Notes: generated from the letters alone by a model not told the origin. A DNA stretch of 64,000 nucleotides from Roseiarcus sp963832305 (GCA_963832305.1 CAWHTU010000017.1:106437-170436), one strand, 5' to 3'. Shown: positions 24,769 through 36,170, counted from the first letter of the stretch. Program-made: numbers and translations.

Positions 24769-26334
24769 GTGAATGTCGAAGCGCCCCTGCGGCTCAAGCT
24801 CACCGGCGTCAGCAAGTCCTTTCCCGGCGTACGCGCCAACGACAACGTCAACCTCAGCGTCAGGCCGGGCGAGATTCACGCTCTGTTGGGTGAGAACGGG
24901 GCGGGAAAATCGACCCTGGTCAAGATGATCTACGGCATCCTCGCCCCCGACGAGGGACAGATTGTCTTCGATGGCTCGCCGACCCGGATTTCGAACCCGC
25001 GCGCCGCGCGGCGCCTCGGCATCGGCATGGTGTTCCAGCACTTCTCGCTGTTCGAGGCGATGACGGTTCTGGAGAATATCGCGCTCGGGCTCGACTCGCG
25101 CCTGTCGTCGCGCGAGCTCCTCGCCGAGTTCAACCGCGTGCTCGAGGCCTACCAGCTCAAGCTCGATCCGCGCCGGATCGTCTCGACGCTGAGCGTCGGC
25201 GAGCGACAGCGGATCGAAATCGTGCGCGCGCTCTTGCTCAATCCACGGCTCCTGATCATGGACGAGCCGACCTCGGTGCTGACGCCGCAGGAGGTCGAGC
25301 AATTGTTCGAGACGCTGCGCAAGCTCGCCGCGAGCGGCTGCTCGATCCTCTACATCTCGCACAAGCTGCACGAGATCGTCGCGCTCTGCGACACCGCGAC
25401 CATCCTGCGGGGCGGCAAGGTCGTCGCCCACTGCGACCCGAAGCGCGAGACGTCGCGCTCGATGGCCGAGATGATGATCGGCGCGAATCTCAAGGAAATC
25501 GCCAAGCCCACGGCGCGCGGCTTCGGGCGGCCGAAGCTCGCGACGCAGGGCTTGAGCCTGCCAAAACCAAGCGAATTCGGCGTCGCGCTGCAGGACGTCG
25601 CGCTCGAAGTCCGGGCGGGTGAGATTTTCGGCGTGGCCGGGGTCGCCGGCAACGGGCAGAACGAGCTTTTGAGTGCGATGAGCGGCGAGACGCTCGCTCC
25701 GAGGCCCGAGGCGATCATCCTCGCGAGCAAGGAGATCGGGCGGCTCGGCGTCACCGAGCGGCGCAACCTCGGCTTGTGCGCCGTGCCGGAGGAGCGCAAC
25801 GGCCATGCGGCGGTCGGCGAGTTCTCGCTCACCGACAACGCGTCGCTGACCGGGCGCGACCGCATGGATATGGTGCGCTTCGGCCTCATCGATCCCGCGA
25901 AGGCGACGGGCTACGCGAGCGAGGTGATCGGGGCCTACACAGTAAAGGCGACCGGCCCGGGCGCGCTCGCGGGCTCGCTCTCCGGCGGCAACCTGCAGAA
26001 ATTCATCATGGGGCGCGAGATCCTGCAGAACCCCGAGGCGTTCGTCGTCTGCCAGCCGACCTGGGGGGTCGACGCCGGCGCGGCGGCCGCCGTCCATCAG
26101 GCGATCGTCGATCTCGCCGCGCGCGGCTCGGCGGTCATGGTCATCTCGCAGGACCTCGACGAGCTTCTCTCGCTTTGCGACACGATCGCGGTCATCAATC
26201 TCGGCCGCCTGTCGCCGCCGATGAAGGTCGGCGAAGTCTCGATCGAGGAGATTGGCCTCCTCATGGGCGGCGTGCACGGCGACCCGACAGCGACAATCGA
26301 GATGACAGAGGCCCTGCATGCGCATCCGGCTTGA
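24769..26334 (+). CDS. ABC transporter ATP-binding protein, BMP/nucleoside-type, two ABC domains
   Basis: A 521-residue ATPase with tandem ABC domains, as in sugar/nucleoside importers (YufO, NupA type). The first domain has Walker A LLGENGAGKSTLVKM, signature LSVGERQRIEIVRALLLNPR and Walker B LLIMDEPTSVLT. The second has a degenerate P-loop, GVAGVAGNGQNELLSAMSG, and signature SLSGGNLQKFIMGREI, with WGVDAGA in place of a normal Walker B/D-loop. The asymmetry is typical for this family. It starts at GTG 24769 and overlaps the permease start by 17 bases. The operon is ATPase, two permeases and a BMP lipoprotein-like receptor, together a purine/nucleoside or related importer. Confidence 0.9.
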   Translation: MNVEAPLRLKLTGVSKSFPGVRANDNVNLSVRPGEIHALLGENGAGKSTLVKMIYGILAPDEGQIVFDGSPTRISNPRAARRLGIGMVFQHFSLFEAMTVLENIALGLDSRLSSRELLAEFNRVLEAYQLKLDPRRIVSTLSVGERQRIEIVRALLLNPRLLIMDEPTSVLTPQEVEQLFETLRKLAASGCSILYISHKLHEIVALCDTATILRGGKVVAHCDPKRETSRSMAEMMIGANLKEIAKPTARGFGRPKLATQGLSLPKPSEFGVALQDVALEVRAGEIFGVAGVAGNGQNELLSAMSGETLAPRPEAIILASKEIGRLGVTERRNLGLCAVPEERNGHAAVGEFSLTDNASLTGRDRMDMVRFGLIDPAKATGYASEVIGAYTVKATGPGALAGSLSGGNLQKFIMGREILQNPEAFVVCQPTWGVDAGAAAAVHQAIVDLAARGSAVMVISQDLDELLSLCDTIAVINLGRLSPPMKVGEVSIEEIGLLMGGVHGDPTATIEMTEALHAHPA

Positions 26335-27413
26335 GAAGCGGCTGACGCCGAGCCGCTTCATGCAGGCAGCGACGCCGATCGCCTCCGTCCTTCTGACGAT
26401 GCTGCTCGGCGCGATCATCTTCCAATTGATCGGATTCGACGGGCCGCATGCAATCTACGAAACCTTCATCACCCCGATCGTGGCTCCCTACAAATGGCAG
26501 GATGTCCTGACCAAGGCGGCGCCGCTCATCATCATCGCGCTTGGCCTCTCGCTCGGCAATCAGGCGAAAATCTGGAACATCGGCGCCGAGGGCCAATACA
26601 TCATCGGCGCGCTGGCCGGCGCCGGCGTCGCTTTCGCGCTGCCGAACGCCGAGGGGCTCTGGATCATCCCGCTGATGATTGCGGCGGGGGTCCTGGGCGG
26701 CATGGCGTGGGCGGCGATCCCGGCTTTTCTCAAGACGCGCTACCGGGTTTCCGAGGTGCTCTCCACCCTGATGCTGGTCTATGTCGCGCTGCAGGTGCTC
26801 AACTATCTGGTCGCCGGTCCGTGGAAGGATCCGAACGGCCACAACTTTCCGCAGACCCCGCCATTCACCGAAGCCCAGCTTCTGCCGCACGTCATTCCGG
26901 GCACCTTTGTCCCGCCGGGCTTCGTCGTGGCCATTCTGCTGACGCTCGTCTTCTGGCTCTTGACGGCGCGCTCAGTGTACGGCTTTTCCGTGCGTACGGT
27001 CGGCGCGGCGCCGAACGCGGCCCGCTATGGCGGCTTCGACGCCTCGCGCACGGTGTGGACGACCCTGCTCATCAGCGGCGCAATGGCCGGGCTTGCGGGA
27101 ATTCTAGAGGCCACGAGTTCAGCTCGGGCAGCTCAACCTCGGCTTCCCGTCCGGCTACGGCTTTACCGCGATCATCGTCTCGTTCCTGGGCCGCCTCAAT
27201 CCGATCGGCGTCTTTCTCGCCGGGCTGATCCTCGCCGTCACCTATGTCGGCGGTCAGGTGGCGCAGACGGTGGTGCATGTGCCCAACGCGACGGCCGGCA
27301 TCTTCCAGGCGACGATGCTGTTCTTCATTCTCGCAAGCGACATCCTGGTCCGATACCGCCTGCGCATCATTCGTGAAGCGCCCCGCGCGACTCCAGCCGA
27401 GGCGGTGGCGTAG
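26318..27413 (+). CDS. BMP-family ABC transporter permease 1 (frameshifted)
   Basis: A ~364-residue inner-membrane permease. The first 265 residues show membrane segments and the family regions AAPLIIIALGLSLGNQAKIW, NIGAEGQYIIGALAGAGVA and RTVGAAPNAARYGGFDASR. Near 27115-27120 one base is extra (AGTTCAG for an expected AGTCAG). The repaired frame continues QLGQLNLGFPSGYGF, TAIIVSFLGRLNPIGVFLAG and ends PRATPAEAVA at TAG 27411-27413. It starts inside the ATPase gene and ends directly against the next permease ATG, so translation is coupled. Confidence 0.85.
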
Positions 27414-28352
27414 ATGCTCACCTTCATCATCGACGCACTCATCACCGTGGTCGGCGTGACGACTCCGATTTTGCTCGCTGCGACCGGCGAACTCGTGGTC
27501 GAAAAGAGCGGCGTGCTCAATCTCGGCATCGAGGGAATGATGTTGATTGGCGCAGTGACAGGCTTCGCCGTCACATTGAGCTATGGCGACAGCATGGGCG
27601 CGCTGGCGCCGTGGCTCGGCGTCGTCTGCGCCGCGCTCGCCGGCGCGGCCTCCTCGATGCTGTTCGCTGTCCTGGTGCTGACGCTCGGCTCCAATCAGGT
27701 CGCGACCGGCCTCGCGCTGGCGATTTTCGGCATCGGCCTCTCTTCGCTGATCGGCGCGAGCTTTGTCGGCATGATTGTGCCGTCGTTCGATTCCGTCTTC
27801 CCAGATTGGCTGGCCGGCGATCCGCTGTGGCGGGTCGTGTTCGGCTACAGCCCGCTCGTCTACTTCGCCGTCGTCATGATCTTCGCCGTTGGCTGGTTTT
27901 TGAACCGCACGCGCGCCGGGCTCATCCTGCGCGCGGTCGGCGAAAACGACCTTTCCGCCCACTCGATCGGCTATCCGGTGACCGCGATTCGCTACGCGGC
28001 GATTGCGTTCGGCGGCGCGCTGGCGGGAATCGGAGGCGCCTATTTCTCGATGGTGATCACGCCGATGTGGGCCGAGCAAATGACAGCGGGACGCGGCTGG
28101 ATCGCGCTCGCGCTGGTGGTGTTCTCCGGCTGGCGCGCCGGGCGCCTTCTGGCTGGCGCTTACTTTTTCGGCGTCCTGATGACGCTCGAGCTCTACGCCA
28201 AGGCTTCCGGCTTCTCGTTCCTGCCGTCGCAGTTCTGGGCGGCGATGCCGTACATCGCAGCCGTACTCGCGCTTGCGGTCATGTCGGCGCGCGACGTTGC
28301 CGGAACGGAAGCGCCGGCTTGCCTCGGCCGGCCATTCCTGCCCAACACTTGA
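27414..28352 (+). CDS. BMP-family ABC transporter permease 2
   Basis: A 312-residue permease with ~8-9 membrane spans. Signatures are LLAATGELVVEKSGVLNLGI, EGMMLIGAVTGFAVTLS and VGENDLSAHSIGYPVTAIRY, with GRGWIALALVVFSGWRAGR near the end, typical of the second permease of nucleoside/BMP importers. The frame is intact. The start ATG follows the permease-1 stop immediately. It pairs with permease 1 as a heterodimeric channel. Confidence 0.9.
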   Translation: MLTFIIDALITVVGVTTPILLAATGELVVEKSGVLNLGIEGMMLIGAVTGFAVTLSYGDSMGALAPWLGVVCAALAGAASSMLFAVLVLTLGSNQVATGLALAIFGIGLSSLIGASFVGMIVPSFDSVFPDWLAGDPLWRVVFGYSPLVYFAVVMIFAVGWFLNRTRAGLILRAVGENDLSAHSIGYPVTAIRYAAIAFGGALAGIGGAYFSMVITPMWAEQMTAGRGWIALALVVFSGWRAGRLLAGAYFFGVLMTLELYAKASGFSFLPSQFWAAMPYIAAVLALAVMSARDVAGTEAPACLGRPFLPNT

Positions 28353-28383
28353 AGTGCGGACGAAATTCAACCGGGAGAAGACA

Positions 28384-29465
28384 ATGAGCACGATTACTCG
28401 ACGAAATCTGATGAAGACCGCCGCCGCCGCGGGGTTGACGCTGCCCGCCTTGGGTCGCGGCGCTTTCGCCGCCGAGCCGCTCAAGGTCGGCTTCGTTTAC
28501 CTTGGCGCGATCGGCGACTATGGCTGGACGTGGTCGCACGAACAGGGCCGCAAGGCGCTGGACGCCGCTCTGAAAGGTCAGGTCGTCACCAGCTATGTCG
28601 AAAACGTCAAGGAGGACGCGAGCGCGATCTCCGTGATGAAGGATCTCGCGCAGCAGGGCAACAAGCTCATCTTCACCACCTCCTACGGCTACATGGACCA
28701 GACGATCGAGGCGGCCAAGCAGTTCCCGGACGTCAAATGGGAGCATTGCACCGGCTACAAGCGCGCCGACAACGTCGGGACCTACAACTCGCGCTTCTAT
28801 CAGGGCCGCGCGGTGATCGGCACGATCGCGGACATGATGTCGAAGACAGGGACGATCGGCTATTGTCGGATCGTTCAAGATCCCAGAAGTCGTCATGGGC
28901 GTGAACGCGTTCACGCTCGCGGCCCAAGCCGTCAATCCGAAGATCACAACCAAGCTGGTGATGATCGACACCTGGTTCGATCCGGCCAAGGAGGCCGCCG
29001 CCGCGGAGACGCTCGCCAATCTCGGCTGCGATTTCATCACCACCGCACATCGATAGCCCGGCGGCGCTGCAGGTTTGCGAGAAGCGCAAGATCTACGGTT
29101 TCGGCCACGGCGCGGACATGTCGCGGTTTGCGCCGCATGCGCATTTGACGGCGATCGAGGACATCTGGGGGCCCTACTACATCGACGCGCGCCAAGGCGA
29201 TGCTTGACGGCTCGTGGAAGTCGGACGACGTCTGGTGGGCTTCAAGGAGGGTCTTCGCGCATGTCGCCCTACAACAAGGCGGTGCCCGACGACGTGCACG
29301 CGGCGGCGGACAAGATTATCGCCGGCATGAAGGACGGAACCTACGAGGTCTTTACCGGCCAATCTCGGACCAGTCCGGCAAGGAGCGAAGGTCGCCAAGG
29401 GCCAGCGCATGGAAGGACAAGGACCTTCGGTCATGGACTGGTACGTCCAGGGCGTACAAAGCTGA
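28384..29465 (+). CDS. BMP family ABC transporter substrate-binding protein (heavily frameshifted)
   Basis: Periplasmic receptor of the PnrA/BMP family, ~360 aa when repaired. It starts at ATG 28384 (GGGAG upstream) with a Tat signal (TRRNLMKTAAAAG). Fold signatures are FVYLGAIGDYGWTWSHEQGR, LIFTTSYGYMDQTIEAAKQF, YNSRFYQGRAVIGTIADMMS and, in later frames, SFKIPEVVMGVNAFTLAAQA, FGHGADMSRFAPHAHLTAIE and GPSVMDWYVQGVQS. At least six frame changes occur (near 28866, 29050, 29190, 29243, 29260, 29365 and 29390), yet every segment between them stays conserved, arguing for sequence errors rather than decay. It supplies ligand to the adjacent permeases. Confidence 0.8.
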
Positions 29466-29491
29466 GGAGGATGGCGGCAGGCGCGCCTATT

Positions 29492-29568
<77 letters not shown>

Positions 29569-29590
29569 AGGCAGCTGTCGCCATCGGAAT

Positions 29591-32500
29591 TCAGCCGATC
29601 CGAATGATGTCCGCAGCGTCGCCTAGGCGGACCCGCGCCGCCTCGACGACGTGCAGATGATGGGTGAACAGGATCGGCTGGATGCGGTCGCCCATTGCGG
29701 CGAGCGCTTCGAGACCGGCCCCGGTCCGGAAGTCGTCAAAACTGGCGAAAATGTCGTCGCCGATGAAAGGCGGCGCCTCGGCGCGGGCCGCATAGTCCTG
29801 GGTATAGGCGAGACGGAGCGCGAGATAGAGCTGGTCGCGCGCGCCTTCGCTTAAGTGCGCGACGGACGCCCTCTCGCCGTTGGGCCGGCAGGCCTCGAGC
29901 TTCGCTTCGTCATCGTCGTAGAAACTCTGGTCGAGCCCGGAAAAGGCGCCGCCGGTCAAAGTTGCGAACGCCTCCCCGGCGCGCGTCATCAACGGGTCGC
30001 GGCGCCTCGCGCGATGGTCGTCGAGCGCGCCGCCGAGCAGCGCCGAAGCCGCCTTCAGGACCGCCCAGCGTCGGGCGGCGTCTACGAGTTCGGCCTCCGC
30101 GTTGCGGCGCTGCTGCAGCGCCGCCTCAGCGCCGATGCCGCTCTCGAACTCCTCGCGCTTGCGTTGAAGCCGGTCGCGCTCCGCGTAACGCTCTTTTTCC
30201 TCAAGACCGAGTTCTTCGTCGCGGCGCTCGAGTTCGCTCAAGCTTGCCGCGGCGGCGTCCGGATCGAACGCGTTCATCTCCTCGACCAGACGCGCCTCAT
30301 CGACCCCATCGGCCAGATCGGCGAGACGGATGCGATGCAGTCGGAGCGCGTCCGCGACACGGGCCCGCTCACCCTCGCGCGCCAGCAATAGGGTCGGGTC
30401 GGACCCCGGGGGCAGAGACGCGGACCTAGCCGCCATGGTCTTCTCGGCCCTGCCCCGGCGGGCGCGCGCATCGTCGAGAGCGCTCTGCGCTGTCTCCCTC
30501 TGCTCGGCCGCCGCGCGCCGTTTCGTATCGGCGGCGCGCGCCTCGATAAGGCGCTCGTTCAGGAAGCGCGCGGCGGCCTCCGCTGGCAAGTCGGCCAGAG
30601 CCGGCGCGCAGCGTTGAACGAGGGCCCGTGCTTCGGTCTCGAAGTCGCTCATGTTTCGCTCGATGCCGGCGACGCGACGCACCCGGTTGCGATGATTTTC
30701 GGCGTCGTTGAAGGCCCGGTCCCAAACCTCAAGAGCGGTCTCGGCGGCTTCGATCGACGCGCCGTCTTCGAGCCCGAGAGCGCCGACCACGACGGCCCAC
30801 CGGCGACGCCAATCCTCGAGGAGGGCGGAGGCTGCGGCGTCTTCGGTCTTCGCTTCCTCGAGACGCCGGCGCGTTTCCGTGAACCGGGTCTTGAGGTCGC
30901 GCGATCTTTCCCAGGCGCGCGTCGTCTCTTCCAGGCGCCGCTCGAAGCGATCGGCGAGCCGGATGCAATCGAGACCCTCGATCTCGCTCAATCCGGCCTC
31001 GAGGCAAAGAGCGCGCAGAGCCGGCTCGATCCGGCGAAGCTCTGCTTCTTTCGCCTCGAGCTCGATCCGGCGCGCGAGGAGCTTGTCTCGGGTCCTCAGG
31101 CAATGTTCGACCCGGCCAGACCAATCCTGCATCCTGGCGGGCGAATCCGGACGCACGCACACGGGTTTCCAAAGCTCGCCCCAACGCCGCTCCGTCTCAT
31201 GAAGCAGCGCCGCCGCGCGCGCTTCTGCGGCCTGCGCCGAAGCGTACTGGCGCCTCTGCTCGTCGAGCCGCTGGGTTTCGAGCGTGTGGGTCGCCAGGCG
31301 CGCGGCGTCCTCGATCGCGTCGTCCGCCAGAAGATCCGCGTCAATGGCAAGCGCGCTCGAATTCCGCGACGTGAATCCCGAGCGACGCCTGCGGCGGCGC
31401 CTCGATGTGCGCCGAATATCGCCGCGCGCAACGGCCGCCACGCCGTCTCGCGGCGCGCCCGCGCCTCGGCAATGCGATCGGCTGTTGCGAGAGGACGGCC
31501 GGCCGCAACCCGGACGAGACGGGCGCTCGTTTCCCCCATCTCCTTCTCTGCCGCCTCCCTCGCCCTTGCGGCCTCCCGCGCGCCGCGAGAGCCGGACTCG
31601 AAGGCGTCCGCGAAATGACGGAGGTCCTCGGGACGGGGCAGCGGCATCCTCGCCAGCGCTTCGAGATCGACGACCGGCGGGTCGAGCCTCGCGGCAGCGT
31701 CGCCGAGCTCGAGAGCGTCCTTCGTCAGCGCGACCCGACTGTCGGCGATCCTCCGCGCCTCCTCGGCGACTTTGCCGAGCGCGGCGTATTTCTCGCGCAA
31801 CGGCGCGGGATCGAGGTTCGCGCCATGCGCCTCCCGCGCAGCGTGCGCGGACTCGCAGTCCTTCTGCGCCCGGAGGAGCTCACTGGTCTTCGCGCTTGCC
31901 AGCGCTTCGCCCTCGCGCCCCTGCTTGATCAGCCTGCGCGCCTCCGTTTTCGCGGCTTCGGTCGGCCGCCGTGTCTCAAGCGAACTGACATCGGTCAAAC
32001 CCAGCGATCTGGCATGGTGATCGAGAGCCGCGAGGAAGCCGTCAGCCTCGCGCTGAACGGCTGGGAGATCGCGCTTTGCGTCTTTATAGCCGCCGCTCGC
32101 CTGGAAGAGCGCCTCGATAGCCGCGGCGTCGGATAGCACCGCTTGATCTACCGTGATTTTCTCCATGGCTTGAGCGAGGCGCTCCTCGTCGACCCGCGCC
32201 CGCTCCGCTTCCTCGCCGGCGGCGCGCAATTCATCGAGCGCCGCCTGCAAGCCCTGGGTCATGCCGGGAGCAATATCGGGCAGGTCGCTGAACGAGGCGA
32301 GCTCCGCCTCGACCTCCCGGATGCGGGTGAGAAGCGGCGCTGTGCGCTTGAGCCGGTTCAGGCGCGATCGCTCGATGTCGCCTGAGCGGCGCTGGGCGCG
32401 CAGGCGGTCCAACTCGTGGCTGAGCTCTTCGATGTCCTTGTTGAGTTTTAGCCATGCGTCGCTGCGGAGTTCCTTCTCCCGAATTGCGGCGCGCGCCGCG

Positions 32501-33066
32501 TTGAAGCGCTCGAGCGCCTGATAGAAGCGGCGGTCCTTGCCTGCGCGCGGAGCGAAAACGCCGTCCGCTTCATCTTCGAGGGAGCGGCGGAGTTCGGCGA
32601 GTCCACGAAGGCCGGACGCCGCGGCCAGAAGGCTGGCCCCGACGTCGCCGTCCGCCTGCAGCATTTCGTCGCCGCCGGCGCGCAGCCTGTTCGCGTCGAG
32701 TCCGAACGATCGCTCGAACACCTCCTGGCTCAGGCCGCCGAGAAAGGGCGCGAGCGCGTCGTCGGGCAGAGGACTTCCGGAATCGCTGAGAAGGGTGTTC
32801 TTGCGCCCCTTGCGGCGCCAGAATTTGAGAGAGCGGCCGTCGGCCGCCACGATCTCCGCGCCGATGCGCAACTGGCCGGGAAAGCGGGATGCATAAGGCG
32901 TTCGTTCCGGCACGCCGAACAGCAGGGCGCCAACGGCGGCCAGAGCGGTCGATTTGCCCGCCTCGTTCGGCCCGTAGACGACATGCAGCCGCGCCTCTGG
33001 CCGGAAGGCGATCCGGAGGCTCTCGAAGGCGCCGAATTTCTCCAGTTCGAGGCTCAGGAGCCGCAC
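29591..33066 (-). CDS. YhaN/SbcC-like AAA (ABC-type) ATPase (frameshifted)
   Basis: A large SMC/Rad50-type ATPase, ~1,157 aa when repaired. The N-terminus LLSLELEKFGAFE and Walker A VVYGPNEAGKSTALAAV open the head; QEVFERSFGLDANRL is typical of YhaN. The middle ~700 residues are charged alpha-helical coiled coil. The C-terminal head has the ABC signature VAHLSEGARDQLYLALRLA, then FIGDDIFASFDDFRTGAGLE and ILFTHHLHVVEAA. The frame changes twice around 31330-31420 (through AHIEAPPQASLGIHVAEFER). Its partner is the metallophosphoesterase gene 5 bases upstream; the pair should act as an SbcCD-like nuclease on DNA ends. Confidence 0.85.
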
Positions 33067-33071
33067 GCTCG

Positions 33072-34301
33072 TCAGCCCTCGGCCGAGCGGCCGAGCGCGA
33101 GCGCCCGCGCTTCCATGAGAATCGAGTCGAGGCCGAGCGCCGCGCTTGCGTCTTCCGCCATGCCGCCGGGCAGCTTGTCCTTGACTGTCCTGACGAACTC
33201 GGTCACGCGCGCACGCACCGCGAGGTCCGACACGCTCTTCTCGAGCGCCGAGGCCAAGTCGATTTCGGCCAGCGCGGCGTCGCGCGGCGGCCGCTCAGGC
33301 TCCGCCGTATCTATGCGCAGACGTTCGAGCCAAACATCGTCGGCGCAGCGCTGCGCCGCCGCCTCCACCTCATCGCGCAGGCGATCCCGATCGGCGATGA
33401 ACCGCGCATGCAACGCTGTCGCGCCGGTCAGGACTATGCGTACGGCAAGGAGCCGCCCTTCCGCCGCCTCAGCATGCGCGCGCACTTCAGCCTCGACCGC
33501 GCGAAGAAGCCCGGCCTCATCGCTGTGCGGCGTCGCGTCGACGAAGACCTCCGCCCAGCGCGCCGCGTCTGTTACGACGCGCCGCACCTCCGCAACCGCC
33601 CCGTCCGCAACCTCGACCAGGACCGCCCCCCTCTCGCCGCATTCTCTGATGCTGCGGCCCTGCAGATTGCCGGGATAAACGATCCATGGGTCCCGCGAGA
33701 CGACTTCGAACGCGTGGACGTGGCCGAGAGCCCAATAGTCATAGCCGCGCGCCGCAAGGTCCGCCGCCGTACACGGCGCGTAGTTTTCATGGCCGGGACG
33801 GCCGCAAGCGGTGTGCAGGACGCCGATGTTGAACCAGCCAGCCCGGGGTTCTGGATAGTCGACGGCGTAGTTCTCCACCACTTCACGGTGCGGAAAACCG
33901 CGTCCGTGCAGCGCGACGCGCAAATCCTCGATGCCGCGGGTTTCCGGCCGCCTCGTCGAAAACTCGAAGACCTTGTCCGGCCAAGTCAGGGATCGGGCGA
34001 CCAGGCTTTCGGCGTCATGATTGCCCCGCAAGAGGAAGGTTGGGATGGCACGATTTGAGAGACGGGCCAATTGCCTGTTCAAGAAGAGGGCGATAGAGGC
34101 GTCCTTCCACTCGCCGTCAAAAACGTCGCCGGCGATCACGACGAACGAAACGCCCTCCTCTAGCGCCTTCGTTACCAGGTCTTCGAATGCGCTTCAACTC
34201 GCCTTGGCGAAACGGGCGGCGACGTCTTCGTCCTTCTGCGCAAGGCCGAGGAAAGGGCTGCCGAGATGAAGATCAGCAGCGTGCAGGAAGCGAAAATTCA
34301 T
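33072..34301 (-). CDS. YhaO/SbcD-like metallophosphoesterase with an in-frame stop
   Basis: Calcineurin-like nuclease subunit. It starts at ATG 34301 with FRFLHAADLHLGSPF (the DxH motif DLH), followed by VIAGDVFDG (GDxxD), TFLLRGNHDAESL (GNHD), GVLHTACGRPGHENY and DYWALGHVHAFEV (GHxH). All five metal-binding motifs are visible. Codon 36 is TGA (34196-34194) in the same frame, so as written only a GTG at 34139 or later could start the rest, which would lose the DxH motif. A CGA-to-TGA change or compensating errors would explain it. The yhaN start is 5 bases downstream, so the two genes form an operon. Confidence 0.82.
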
Positions 34302-34714
34302 CCGCGAGCCTCTTCAAGGGCGGTGGACGACAGCCCCGTCTGTCGATTGGGCCAGCTCGGAATCGCGCGGGCGCCAGGGTCGCGAGCAGCGAATCGAAGT
34401 GGACGCCGGCCGTGTGAACGAAGCGGAACGCCATGGCTTGGAGTGCATCGGCGACGCGAGACCGCGCCGCGCATCAGTCGAGCGCCATACCCCGCGCCGC
34501 TGCAGGTGTCACGCACGGGCTTCGTCTGTGCGGTGGATAATCGCGCCGCCAGCGCAGGGGCGTGGGAACTTGTCGGCCGGCGCACGATCGGGCATAGGAA
34601 CCCGTGAAGTTCGGACCCGCGCCGCCAACGAGCGGATGCAGGCGCCGTCCGCCCCATGAGCGACACGCCGCGCGAATCCTCGCGGGCTCCCGGCTGTCTC
34701 TCGAACGAGATGCG
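34302..34714. other. Divergent intergenic region
   Basis: About 410 bases between the SbcD-like gene (minus) and the GT61 gene (plus), which must contain both promoters. No further gene, hairpin or clear consensus promoter was identified. Confidence 0.35.
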
Positions 34715-36061
34715 ATGACGATCAAGATGCGGCCGTCCTTCCTCGCAGGACGGCAAAACGCCGCCGCTCCCGACAGCATCGAACGCTCCGCCCGCTTGTG
34801 GCTGAGCGAACGCCTGCACACATTCTGGCGCAAGGCGGTCAGGACGCCGTGGCGAAACGCGCGCCGCTCGATGCGCCGCGCGCTCGCCGCCGGCTCCAAC
34901 GCCGGAATCGAGGTCTCGGTCGACACGACGACGCAGCTGGCGTTCGTTCCCTTTGCCGGCCGCTTCCCGCCGCCATTGACGCAATGCGAAGTCGTCGCGC
35001 CTTGCCAGTATCGGACCAGGCTTCACCGGCTCAGCGTGAACTCGACCAAGGACGAGCGTGTCCACTATGTCGATCACACCGTCGAGGCGCCGCCGATGAT
35101 GCTCGAGCACCTCGTCAATCAATACTGGTTCCCCTACTTCGGAATGCTTATTTCGCAACAGGGTCAAATCTGGCCTCATTCTTACCTGGGGCCGTTCCAG
35201 GACGGCTTCCTGACGAGGATCAAGGCGATTGTCGATCGGTCGCTGCCCGATGGAGGGAAAGAGCATTTGCTGTTCGAGGAGCAGCTCAAGCGCATTCCCC
35301 GAATAGCGGGCGAGCACCTGCTTCTCGCCGGATCGGACCAGCCGAATTATGGCCACTACCTGCTCGACGTCGTTCCCCTGATCCACCTCGGCGCCAGGAT
35401 GGGCATGCCCATGCTGACCTGGTCGCTGAGGCCGTGGCAGCGAGCGCTGATCGCCCGCCTCGACGTCGCTCCGGGGCTGATCCGGGAAATCAAGCCGGAG
35501 CCGGTGTTTCTCGAACATGCGATCACCAGCAATCGGCACTCGGGCGCAGCTTCGATCAATGCGCACCCGCAGACCAAGGAGGTCTATTCCTTCATCCTGT
35601 CGAACATCGAGAAGCATACGACGGCAGTCGAGCGGCCGCGCCGGCTCATGGTCTGCCGCGGCGTCCGCGACGCCCGAAACATCCGCAACAGAAAGACGGT
35701 GATCGAGGCGCTTCAGCCGCTTGGCTTTACGGCGATCCAGCCGGAAAAACTGCCGTTCGACGAGCAGGCGATGCTTTTTTCCAACGCCGAATTCATCGTC
35801 AGCGAATTCGGGTCAGGCATGGTGAACGCGATATTCTCCCGCCCCGGAACCAAGCTGGTGGAGATCATCGCCGAAGGTCAATTCGACCCATGGTCATCGC
35901 ACTTCGGCGCGATGAACCAGTTCGAGCACGTGGTGCTGTTCCAGCATCAGTCAGAGGAAGCTCTCCTGAAGGATCCCAGGCACGCCCAGGATTCAGAGTT
36001 CGCATATGACGTCGATGTGCCGCGCCTTGTCGAGACGGTCGAGACTTTGATGAAAGAATAG
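34715..36061 (+). CDS. Glycosyltransferase family 61 (DUF563) protein
   Basis: A 448-residue glycosyltransferase of family 61, often found with capsular or exopolysaccharide genes. The N-terminal half has VHYVDHTVEAPPMMLEHLVN and YFGMLISQQGQIWPHSYLG. The family core is LLLAGSDQPNYGHYLLDVVP (the (N/W)xxH motif), NRHSGAASINAHPQTKEVY, RRLMVCRGVRDARNIRN and FIVSEFGSGMVNAIFSRPG (the donor-site G(S/A)x(L/M)xN region). The start at ATG 34715 follows GAACGAGATGCG. The gene is isolated from the main polysaccharide cluster at 2-10 kb. Sugar specificity is unknown. Confidence 0.8.
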   Translation: MTIKMRPSFLAGRQNAAAPDSIERSARLWLSERLHTFWRKAVRTPWRNARRSMRRALAAGSNAGIEVSVDTTTQLAFVPFAGRFPPPLTQCEVVAPCQYRTRLHRLSVNSTKDERVHYVDHTVEAPPMMLEHLVNQYWFPYFGMLISQQGQIWPHSYLGPFQDGFLTRIKAIVDRSLPDGGKEHLLFEEQLKRIPRIAGEHLLLAGSDQPNYGHYLLDVVPLIHLGARMGMPMLTWSLRPWQRALIARLDVAPGLIREIKPEPVFLEHAITSNRHSGAASINAHPQTKEVYSFILSNIEKHTTAVERPRRLMVCRGVRDARNIRNRKTVIEALQPLGFTAIQPEKLPFDEQAMLFSNAEFIVSEFGSGMVNAIFSRPGTKLVEIIAEGQFDPWSSHFGAMNQFEHVVLFQHQSEEALLKDPRHAQDSEFAYDVDVPRLVETVETLMKE

Positions 36062-36170
36062 CCGCGGACGGCGTCGGCCGGGCTTGAGCAGCAGGAAACT
36101 ACATTCGTCGCTGATGGAACGCGCCGGCGCGGCGCCGCGTTCGTTCCGGCGCATGCGGAGGGGTTCGGGA

